This document shows, in pieces, positions 28,101 through 34,836 of a stretch of 64,000 nt of DNA. How positions within the stretch are numbered: the stretch's first letter is position 1; each line of letters opens with the position of its first letter. Both the position numbers and the translations under genes were made by a program. The notes beneath the pieces are model-generated. The model was given only the letters and a program-made list of their open reading frames with translations. It searched no databases and was not told the DNA's origin. This DNA is from an uncultured Flaviramulus sp. (GTDB lineage Bacteria > Bacteroidota > Bacteroidia > Flavobacteriales > Flavobacteriaceae): assembly GCA_947501105.1 (NCBI GenBank), contig CANMUP010000004.1, forward strand, positions 310,001 to 374,000, read 5' to 3'.

Positions 28101-31100
28101 GTTTCTTTTAATCCACCTCCTGTTTGAGGCGTGTAGGTATATATCGTTTCTTTGCCTAGGTAATCAATTTCCTTTGTTGGTCTATCCCATTTATCATATT
28201 CATAAGTAGTAACCAAATTATAAGGATTGGTGGTGGTTAATAGGTTTCCTGTGTTGGCATTATAGGTAAACTTGGTTTCTAAACCTTCTGCGCCTATGGA
28301 TTTTGTCAAGAAACGCTGCCCATAACCTATATATTCAAAGCTTTCGGTTCGGGAGGACACCCCATCAGCACTGACGGTTTTTTGTGTCACGTTACCGTTA
28401 ACATCATAGGTAAAGGCTGTGGTGAGCCAAGAGGTACCGTTTCCTTTTAACTTAGTTTGGGTTACCAAATTGTTGTTATAACTGTATTGCTCTTCTGTGC
28501 TGAAAGTATTCCCACTTAATGTATTGGATTCTGTTTTTTTTGTAGGTCTCCCTACATGATACATATTATTGGTATCTCCTACGTTATTACTATACTGAAA
28601 AGTGACTGTATTGCTTCCTCCTGGAAATGTTTTATGGGCGGTAAGTGGATTATTATAAGTATCATAGGTATAGGTTTCAGTAGTAAACACTCCTGTGAGA
28701 CCATTATCGTTTTCTATTTTATTAAGCTTTAAGTTGGTAACTCCTGCATAGCCTGATGCTCCAGGTTGTTCCTCGGGAGGGACAAGCTTACCCCAATAAG
28801 TGCCATTAGAACCCAGAGAATAAAAACCTTCTTTTAGCGTAATAGATTGTTCTGCCTGATCGGTTTGTTGACCTGAAATACTTGTACTTCTGATAATATT
28901 TTCAGTATATGGAGGAGCTGAGGGTGATCCTGGGTTGGCTATAAGTTCATAATCATAAAAGTAATTAGTCTTGCTCACATATTGTCCGGGTGAAGAACTG
29001 GAAGTTTCTGCTACCCATTCTTCGGTAACAGCATTACGAAGCATAGGATCGTGTTTTGCAACACTCCACAATGTCCCTACACCATCTCCATACCAATTGG
29101 TGCGTTTGAGTTCTTCAAAGCCTATAAAACCAAGCCCTGAGGTGTTGGAAATAGCCCCTTTATATAAAAACTTTTTGGTACGGGTAATGTTATCCCCTGC
29201 TTCTGTTAATTCCTTGACCACCTCAAAAGTAGGAGCAACGTTAACATTGACATATGGAAATATCTGGTCATAACTAGGACTATATGAGGGTGAATAAAAC
29301 GGATCATTGTCATCTTGATAATAAGGGTTTACCTGATCGTATTTTATTTCTGTAGTGACACCATTATTTTCTATGGTTTTTAACGATGTCTCCTTTCTAA
29401 AGTAATTCCCAAAAGCAAAAGAATTTACTCTATTATTAGAAATTGAAGCGAGTTCTAAACTTTGATTAGATCGAGAAGTAAGAAATACTGGTATAGGGAA
29501 ATGAGCTAGGGGCCCTTCTTTATCAAAGTAACCGCCTCCAGAAAACCCTACAGGTTCGTTACTACTATTTCCTCCTTTGTAATTTTTATATAATCTAATT
29601 TCTTCTGTGCCATCTCTAACAGTACCGTCAAAACGTAAAGGGTAAGTTTCGGTTTGATAGCTAATAATGTCTGTTTTTCCATCTCCAGTGAAATCCGAAG
29701 GTATTAGGTCATAAGTCCATACTCTATATCCTGTATCATTCGTAGCTCTATATTCAAAAGGGTATGTGTCGCTTTCTATTATAAAATCATCTCCTGAAGA
29801 CAAACACATGAAAAATTCATGGCCATCATTACCGCCACTAAAAATCATAAAATCTGATTTTCCGTCGCCATTATAGTCCCCTGGTAGGATGGGATAATCC
29901 ATTTTTATAGCGGCATGGGTAGTTTGCCATAGTAATTGTAGGCTGGTATTGGTATCGTTTAAACCATAAACGTAAACCTTGCCTTCCCTGAATTGAAGGA
30001 TATCTGCTTTGCCATCACCATTGACATCCATGACCTCCAATTTGTCGGTGGATTGTAATTGACTACTCAAATTACCAACATAGGAAGAAAAATTAGAGGT
30101 AATACGCCTGTCCAGTTTAATAAAGTGCGCTTTACTAATACTTGAATTTGGGTAAGCTTCCTCTAGAGCGACTACATCAGAGAGTCCATCGCCATCAAAA
30201 TCTCCTGACAAATACTTTAAAGGAATTAATATCTCAAATGATTGGTCATAATAGGTAGGAACATTCCAACTTTTCTCATATTTATAAGCAATTGGCTGAG
30301 TGGCCCCACCAGACGAATAGATTTTAAATTTATTCTGCCAATTATTATTATCAAATGTTTTTTGTATTACTGCTAATCCTTGATTAGCCAATAATTTATT
30401 TTGATAATTGAGCCAACTTACTGGAAATATATCTTCAAATTGTCCCGTGTTTACTTCGGTACCAATATTTGTACCGCCAACCTGAAAGTCATTAAATAAC
30501 CAGAATTTCTTTTTGGCATCTACACCTATGGTTGGATAAACAATAAAATCCATATTCCCATCACCAGAAATATCCAAGGAAGTGACTTTGGCATTGAGTT
30601 GACTTATGTTTCCAAGATTTAACTGGTTAAAGGTATTTTCAGAGTGTTCGGTAGCACCAGAACTACTTCTATATGAAAAATCAATGGAGCTTCGTTGTTC
30701 TGTGTTATCACCCGTATATTCGGTAAAACGTATTAATCTGTTATATCCATCTACAAAAGTAGAAAGCCCCGTATTGTCATTAGCCAAAAGGTAATTCCTA
30801 TATCCAACACCATTACTTTTTACTTTTATTTCACGAAGTAGTTTCGATTTTATGAATTCAACACCACCGTTATAGGAATGTTCTTCTCTTAGCCTTCTAT
30901 CTATATAAATAAATTCAACTTCATTACTTGGTGTAGCAGAACCTCTTGCTCCATAAGTTATTTTGTCAATATTTAAACAATTACCGCTAGTAGTATAATT
31001 ATAGTTTATACGAATGCCCTGAGGGTTTTCCCAATAGGAAATCGCATAGTCTACATGACTTCTGGAATCGTTTGTATAGCCATAATGTGCTATGGAACCA

Positions 31101-31708
31101 TCTGGATAAAAGACCTTAAAATATTGTGGGCCTTCAACTCCAGAAATAGGATTAGTGCCATAGGATACAATCTTTATATTGGAGTATTGCTCGGTTTGGT
31201 AAACGGCACCATTGGTGCCGTAGGTTCCAGTTTTTATAATTAAGCGCTGACCGTCTAAGGCAAACCTATCTAACAAATCGAAATCTACAGGGTTTATTAA
31301 CCCATCGTGGTATTGAGTAGATGGTATCCTGGTAATGGACGATATACCTGAAAGGTTCCATCCCCATCCTGCCATACCGTTTCCAGACTGACTATTATAA
31401 GTTAGGGCAATTTCTGGTTGCACGCCATTTAGTCCAAGTGGTACAGCGATAGGAATGGTATAACTGGCACCTCCTGTTGGAGATACGGATAAGACTCCTA
31501 GAGTACCGTTTGTAACAGAACCACCACTTTTTGAAGCAGTACCTGATGATTTACCTGAGGATCCTATTGTTTCTTCTGTTGGCCCTTCAAGTTGTATAAC
31601 GTTTTCATTTACATCTGAAGCATTGACTGTTTTATAGGTAAAGGTATCTTGTGAAAATCCTGATTTTACAATGAAAAAACAGAATATGATAAATATTTTA
31701 TTTTTCAT
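25142..31708 (-). CDS. Secreted SpvB/RHS-repeat polymorphic toxin with C-terminal HNH-type nuclease domain
   Basis: A 2188-residue protein. A signal peptide of about 20 residues ends GFSQ. Residues 65-130 match the SpvB-type N-terminal region (SYTIPIAVPLGLNG, GMAGWGWNLSG). About 380-690 holds at least five D-x-D/N-G-D-G calcium-type repeats (LDISGDGNMDF, GDYNGDGKSDF). About 1000-1720 is a long run of YD repeats (YDVNGNVTQKT, YDAIGRKTKES). The RHS core ends with DYLGSILAITD, GRFLSPDNYI and DPTGE at about 1862. The last 327 residues are the variable tip: after a glycine-rich linker and hydrophobic stretches comes PPGYHVDHIIPLSIGG with N2166 and H2175, H2179-2180, an HNH nuclease pattern. The shell encapsulates and delivers the tip; DNA cleavage is inferred. 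Confidence 0.93.
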   Translation of the reverse strand: MKNKIFIIFCFFIVKSGFSQDTFTYKTVNASDVNENVIQLEGPTEETIGSSGKSSGTASKSGGSVTNGTLGVLSVSPTGGASYTIPIAVPLGLNGVQPEIALTYNSQSGNGMAGWGWNLSGISSITRIPSTQYHDGLINPVDFDLLDRFALDGQRLIIKTGTYGTNGAVYQTEQYSNIKIVSYGTNPISGVEGPQYFKVFYPDGSIAHYGYTNDSRSHVDYAISYWENPQGIRINYNYTTSGNCLNIDKITYGARGSATPSNEVEFIYIDRRLREEHSYNGGVEFIKSKLLREIKVKSNGVGYRNYLLANDNTGLSTFVDGYNRLIRFTEYTGDNTEQRSSIDFSYRSSSGATEHSENTFNQLNLGNISQLNAKVTSLDISGDGNMDFIVYPTIGVDAKKKFWLFNDFQVGGTNIGTEVNTGQFEDIFPVSWLNYQNKLLANQGLAVIQKTFDNNNWQNKFKIYSSGGATQPIAYKYEKSWNVPTYYDQSFEILIPLKYLSGDFDGDGLSDVVALEEAYPNSSISKAHFIKLDRRITSNFSSYVGNLSSQLQSTDKLEVMDVNGDGKADILQFREGKVYVYGLNDTNTSLQLLWQTTHAAIKMDYPILPGDYNGDGKSDFMIFSGGNDGHEFFMCLSSGDDFIIESDTYPFEYRATNDTGYRVWTYDLIPSDFTGDGKTDIISYQTETYPLRFDGTVRDGTEEIRLYKNYKGGNSSNEPVGFSGGGYFDKEGPLAHFPIPVFLTSRSNQSLELASISNNRVNSFAFGNYFRKETSLKTIENNGVTTEIKYDQVNPYYQDDNDPFYSPSYSPSYDQIFPYVNVNVAPTFEVVKELTEAGDNITRTKKFLYKGAISNTSGLGFIGFEELKRTNWYGDGVGTLWSVAKHDPMLRNAVTEEWVAETSSSSPGQYVSKTNYFYDYELIANPGSPSAPPYTENIIRSTSISGQQTDQAEQSITLKEGFYSLGSNGTYWGKLVPPEEQPGASGYAGVTNLKLNKIENDNGLTGVFTTETYTYDTYNNPLTAHKTFPGGSNTVTFQYSNNVGDTNNMYHVGRPTKKTESNTLSGNTFSTEEQYSYNNNLVTQTKLKGNGTSWLTTAFTYDVNGNVTQKTVSADGVSSRTESFEYIGYGQRFLTKSIGAEGLETKFTYNANTGNLLTTTNPYNLVTTYEYDKWDRPTKEIDYLGKETIYTYTPQTGGGLKETTDYATGAKDEILYNAFGWVIKSGALSLDNQWVYKSFEYDAIGRKTKESEPYTGGASQWNTIAYDQYGRVISQALFNGKTISTSYSNLTSTVNDGTKTVTTTVNALGNVVSVQDPGGTINYTHYANGSVKTADYDGNVVSTTIDGWGRKVSLNDPAAGNYTYSYNNYGELLTETSPKGTTTYVYDSYGKPTSKTMSGDLTDHVLTYQYDNTTKLITAITGQDNTNTRTYSYQYTYDSYKRPSTIKENTGLAEFELQYTYDTYGRVHKETQIGKNLSNAVSSTITTRNEYDASGILSEIWNDGTPDKLWELDAINARGQALTINLGNGMAKTKTYDTYGYITKIEDKETGSNPTPTVALHTTYSFNQQRGTLTSRNNVGFNHQENFSYDNLDRLTTIGGAVTKTMSYDTRGRITNNTDLGDYVYDNTSKYRLKEITPNATGETYFQQHPTQQISYNAFKKPIDIHETGYGRVSFEYGLMMNRSHAYYGGDNADKLLRRYRKHYSVITGTEIVEDTQTGSTKIITYVSGDAYSAPIAHIKTTGTGAIDEYHYLHRDYLGSILAITDTDGDVIEERQFGAWGSVDKFSDSANGTIFSHTSLLDRGYTGHEHFFEVSLIHMNGRMYDAQLGRFLSPDNYIQEPFNTQNYNRYGYVLNNPLMYTDPTGELFGGEGGGFFGSILGGLIWLGNAIFGSHDPPNYGGNNGGNQNAAIPSQYYMLDGSRNASIQPPGKPNPAFNFGLPNGALSSYFDGYGVGYKSFWSNLGNGLSNGISNAWNDPFGTWKNNFIDKGGWKNMIPVYGPLKGIYEMSWGNTFRQMKNGYAAFSNFIDGNYYEAGVINGYSGGEGTLDIATTALSFGALKGVGGLIARRSVTASTWNGFQKMTAGQFASRAEAGSAWSVYKQANNIVTGTIRSQAQKSLFLKNASSSGMYPKWMNQWLRKGKVPPGYHVDHIIPLSIGGKDIPANMRLLDIDFHINIHHYHYAPWRN

Positions 31709-31712
31709 CTCT

Positions 31713-32182
31713 CTATTTTTTTATGACTTTAAAGGATTGTTTGGTATTGTTGGTATAGAGCACCAAAACGATATAACCACCTGAAGGGTATCGGCTAAAG
31801 TCTAGGTCTAAACTGGTTAGTCTATTGTTTACCTGTGTATGGAAGAGCTGTTTGTTATCAAATGAAAACAGCATAATCTGATCTACCTTCTTTTTTGTGG
31901 GTGTCCATTCTACTTGTAGAATATCGGTAACAGGGTTTGGTAAGCTGTTATTCTTGAATCTTTTTCTAAAAGATTATCTTCTATATCTTTGGGTGTTTCA
32001 GCTATGACTGCTGTGGAGTCTGTAACTGTTTTTTCTTTGGAAGGTTTACAAGTCAAACAAACGCGGTTTCGTTGTATTTGGTTTCCTGCACTATCATAAC
32101 TAAAGGTGATTATATAATCCTGAGCATAGCTAAACGACGTAACAATTACAGAAAACAACAATAGGAGTATTTGTTTTTTCAT
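31713..32182 (-). pseudogene. Secreted YD-motif protein with T9SS-type sorting domain, frameshifted
   Basis: From the ATG at 32182 the frame encodes a signal peptide (MKKQILLLLFSVIVTSFSYAQ), then one YD motif (FSYDSAGNQIQRN), a CLTC pair, a short linker, and stops after 90 codons. A second frame continues without a gap: KNNSLPNPVTDILQVEWTP, MLFSFDNKQLFHTQV and GGYIVLVLYTNN, ending KVIKK at 31713, which is the pattern of a type IX secretion C-terminal sorting domain. Restoring one A near 31962 (GATTCAAGAAT to GATTCAAAGAAT) joins them into one product of about 155 residues. It lies 4 bp upstream of the RHS gene and 7 bp after the coiled-coil gene. The lesion may be a real mutation or a sequence error. 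Confidence 0.7.
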
Positions 32183-32189
32183 CTGCTTA

Positions 32190-33125
32190 TTATTTTTTGT
32201 TGCTCAATAATGCCTCAATGTTTGCTAATCGTTTGGATAGGGACTCTAATTCCTTATTTTCTTTTTTAAGAGCCGTGATTTCCTTTTGCTGCTGTATTAT
32301 ATATAAAAATAATTCTTCTATTTTTTCTTGTTGAATTTTTGCTATTTCTCCTAAGGGTAAACCATTATTTTCTATGTCTTTTGAAGAGGGAACATTAGGT
32401 AAATGTTTGTTTTTGGATATAAATTTTTCTAAATCAGTAATTGATAAAAGGTTATATGATGAATCAAAAACATAATCTGCCCAACCATTTTTTACTAAAA
32501 CTTCTTTCGCCAAAACCCCACCATTAACAAAAAGCTTAAAATCGCTTAAATCTGTGCTGCCTAAAACGGACGGAATAGACATTGTATTTAACGATAACTG
32601 ACCTTGACTGTTAATTTGCATTTTTTCATTTCCATCAAACTCCCATTTCATTTTTGTAGCATGCTGCGAAGATAAGTTCATCCTAGCCCAACCTCCTGAA
32701 CTATTTATTTCGATTAATCTAGATTCATTAAAAGGTGAATAAGATGGGGTATTATAATTCCAAAAACTTAAATAAGCATTATTTAAATCATCATTTCTTA
32801 AGACAAAAGATGACTTATTTATACCTGATGAACTATTTATTGAATAATCATAATCTAAATTCAACATTGTGGCTCCACCATTATTACTTGCTCCAGAAGC
32901 TCTCTTGCTAACCAAAGTGAAAATAGTATGCGCATCAGAAGAACTATTGGTTGTTGTATTCAAAAGTTCCATCTGTGAATTACCATCATTAGTATCAACC
33001 TTAAAATGTGATGGTTGGGTAGTATTTCCGTTATCCAAAGTTAATTCTGAAGAATTTTGCGCTTGAGTTTCTAAAATAACAAATAATAGTCCTGCTAAAA
33101 TAATAGCTATTGTTTTTCGTTTCAT
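32190..33125 (-). CDS. Secreted protein with C-terminal coiled coil, tail-fibre/chaperone-like
   Basis: A 311-residue protein with an N-terminal signal peptide ending in ETQAQ. The central part (about 30-200) is serine/asparagine-rich and beta-like, as in tail-fibre-type surface proteins. The C-terminal 110 residues hold a motif common in Bacteroidota secreted proteins (NGWADYVFDSSYNL, FISKNKHLPNVPSSKDIE, LGEIAKIQQEKIEELFLYI) followed by a coiled coil from about residue 265 to the end. This ending resembles trimerising tail tips. It starts the tight series leading into the RHS gene and may be an accessory surface protein for it; the role is inferred. Confidence 0.75.
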   Translation of the reverse strand: MKRKTIAIILAGLLFVILETQAQNSSELTLDNGNTTQPSHFKVDTNDGNSQMELLNTTTNSSSDAHTIFTLVSKRASGASNNGGATMLNLDYDYSINSSSGINKSSFVLRNDDLNNAYLSFWNYNTPSYSPFNESRLIEINSSGGWARMNLSSQHATKMKWEFDGNEKMQINSQGQLSLNTMSIPSVLGSTDLSDFKLFVNGGVLAKEVLVKNGWADYVFDSSYNLLSITDLEKFISKNKHLPNVPSSKDIENNGLPLGEIAKIQQEKIEELFLYIIQQQKEITALKKENKELESLSKRLANIEALLSNKK

Positions 33126-33135
33126 GTTAATAGTT

Positions 33136-34068
33136 TTATTGGTTTTTAATTTTTTTTGCTAGATTTAGAATTATTGGCGGCAATAGACTCCTAAACAAAT
33201 CTTTACCACTTCTTTTATTTGTGAAATTATGAATGTTATCAATCTCTGTATTAGTTAATCCACTATGATGCAAATAAACCGACGACATACTCAAATATCT
33301 TAAACTAGAAAGTATTATTCCTACTTTCAAACATTGTGATTTATTATTACTAATATTTTCCAGTTTTGGTACGTAAATAGCATCACCCCCAACAGAAAAT
33401 CTTGATTTTTCATATTTACTTTTTAAAAACAAATCATTTGTGACATATTCTGGATAAAAACGACAATCAACAAATTCATAATCTTGCCCTTTTAAATAGT
33501 GATCTAAATCTGAATATAAATTCTGTTTTTTATAAATCTCAACAAATGCTACTTCAGCAAAAATCACAGAAATCTGTTTTTGCAATAAGGCTTGTTTCGC
33601 TCCTTTTAACAAGCTTAATTCTGTTCCTTGGGTGTCTAGTTTCAAAAAATCTATTACTTTTATATTTTCTTCTAAAATAAATTCATCTAGAGTTTTTGTG
33701 TCTATTTTTATCGTTTTCTCTATTTGAAATGCTTTAATCCATTTCGAATAATGCTTTACATTTCCAAAATTTTTTTCAAAATTTTCAAAATTGCATTTTA
33801 GTAACGAACTATAACTAGCATATTTTGTTATATAAAATTGCTTTATCCCACCCATTTCACTTAACCCATACGGAAGATAAAGTTCAGAATCTGTTTGCTT
33901 TAGCCGTGTATATTCTGAAGGGTTAGGCTCAAAGCCATAATAATTACAATACTTGCTTAAATTATTTAATTGGAACACGCCTCCTTTTGCTCCTACATCC
34001 ACACATACTATTGCGTTTTTAGACAAACGCACTTTAAGTATTTCTTTAGTCTTTTTAATGTTTCTCAT
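33136..34068 (-). CDS. FkbM-family SAM-dependent methyltransferase
   Basis: A 310-residue protein with the FkbM pattern: CVDVGAKGG (SAM-binding loop, about 22-30), YYGFEPNP with the acidic residue near 46, and DFLKLDTQGTEL (about 142-153) followed by LLKGAKQALL. These enzymes usually O-methylate sugars or small molecules. It has no signal peptide. It is 10 bp upstream of the coiled-coil gene on the same strand, so it is probably the first gene of the toxin operon. Whether it modifies a surface glycan or is a passenger is unknown. Confidence 0.85.
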   Translation of the reverse strand: MRNIKKTKEILKVRLSKNAIVCVDVGAKGGVFQLNNLSKYCNYYGFEPNPSEYTRLKQTDSELYLPYGLSEMGGIKQFYITKYASYSSLLKCNFENFEKNFGNVKHYSKWIKAFQIEKTIKIDTKTLDEFILEENIKVIDFLKLDTQGTELSLLKGAKQALLQKQISVIFAEVAFVEIYKKQNLYSDLDHYLKGQDYEFVDCRFYPEYVTNDLFLKSKYEKSRFSVGGDAIYVPKLENISNNKSQCLKVGIILSSLRYLSMSSVYLHHSGLTNTEIDNIHNFTNKRSGKDLFRSLLPPIILNLAKKIKNQ

Positions 34069-34329
34069 TTCAAAATAATATCATTTTGTTCTAATACTAG
34101 TTAGATGATGCTATCTAAATTTAAGGTCCAACAAAATTTACAACTACTAAGATTGAAATAAACAATAGTGTTTTTTTTTCATCACATGATTATGTTTAAT
34201 TATAAATCACAAATAATTATAAAGGGAGAGAAGTTATAATATTTGAGGCTTTGTTTGTGCTATTCTTATATGTAAGAAAACAAATATAAATACAAATTGA
34301 TTTATAAGAAAATTTATATGATAAAAAAT
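34069..34329. other. AT-rich non-coding stretch upstream of the toxin islet
   Basis: No gene or RNA is apparent on either strand. The sequence is very AT-rich with long homopolymer runs (for example a run of T near 34171-34180). It should contain the promoter for the minus-strand toxin operon, but I see no convincing TTTG-N19-TANNTTTG arrangement. Confidence 0.4.
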
Positions 34330-34515
34330 TGTTAAATTTTTATTTTCCTTCTTTCGATAATTCCCATAAGAAGAAAAAAAACTTTGAAATGTGAATTTTT
34401 CTTTAACCTACTTGATATTCACTACTATGCAATGTGAGCACTTTTGATTAACACTCACATTTAAACAATCAAATTGTATCATTTCGACACAGTTTAACTG
34501 GTTATTTGTTTTAGG
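34330..34515 (-). repeat. Second, decayed copy of the primase-like 5' end and its upstream region
   Basis: Read on the minus strand from 34422 the sequence gives VNIK-stop-VKEKFTFQS, then SYGNY, aligning with MNIKQAKEKFTLQS, SLGHY of the gene at 23524-23898. The ATG is changed to GTG and codon 5 is TAG. The upstream flanks also align (for example GCACTTTnnnTT and ACAGTTTA blocks, 23899-23985 against 34423-34515). The two copies are direct repeats 10,524 bp apart and bracket the toxin islet. Confidence 0.65.
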
Positions 34516-34520
34516 AGAGT

Positions 34521-34554
34521 AAAAAAGCCTTTACAGAAAACGCTGTAAAGGCTT
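34521..34554 (-). terminator. Rho-independent terminator after the tRNA pair
   Basis: Perfect 12-bp inverted repeat AAGCCTTTACAG / CTGTAAAGGCTT followed on the minus strand by six T. It lies 2 bp after the 3' end of tRNA-Leu and so ends the tRNA-Gly / tRNA-Leu transcript. Confidence 0.9.
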
Positions 34555-34556
34555 AG

Positions 34557-34640
34557 TACTGAAGACGGGACTTGAACCCGTACGTCCTAATGGACATTGG
34601 ATTTTAAGTCCAACGTGTCTACCAATTCCACCACTTCAGC
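34557..34640 (-). tRNA. tRNA-Leu (anticodon UAA)
   Basis: The 84-nt minus-strand sequence has acceptor arms GCTGAAG / CTTCAGT, a D arm with GGTAGAC, anticodon stem TTGGA / TCCAA enclosing loop CTTAAAA (anticodon TAA), an extended variable arm typical of class II leucine tRNAs, and T arm GGGTTCAAGTCCC. CCA is not encoded. Confidence 0.95.
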
Positions 34641-34666
34641 ATTGGTATATTTTAAGAAAGTTTCAG

Positions 34667-34738
34667 AGCGAAAGACGGGATTTGAACCCGCGACCCCCAC
34701 CTTGGCAAGGTGATGCTCTACCCCTGAGCTACTTTCGC
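34667..34738 (-). tRNA. tRNA-Gly (anticodon GCC)
   Basis: The 72-nt minus-strand sequence has acceptor arms GCGAAAG / CTTTCGC, D arm GCTCAGGGGTAGAGC, anticodon loop TTGCCAA (anticodon GCC) and T arm GGGTTCAAATCCC. CCA is not encoded. It precedes tRNA-Leu in the same transcript. Confidence 0.95.
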
Positions 34739-34836
34739 AGTCTTTTATATGAACATACAATCTCTCGATTGCGGATGCAAATTTAAAATATTTCTACTAA
34801 AACCAAAGCCTTTTAGTGAAATAATTAAAAATAATT

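Noticed and set aside
25358-31243. Plus-strand frames inside the RHS gene
   Set aside because: All are short antisense frames without start signals or conserved content.
31940-31980. Programmed -1 frameshift joining the YD-motif protein to its sorting domain
   Set aside because: No X-XXY-YYZ slippery heptamer lies in the right frame near the junction; a one-base deletion explains it.
34557-34640. tRNA-Leu as the integration site of the toxin islet
   Set aside because: I found no repeat of the tRNA 3' end at the other border and no integrase; the visible repeats are of the primase-like gene instead.
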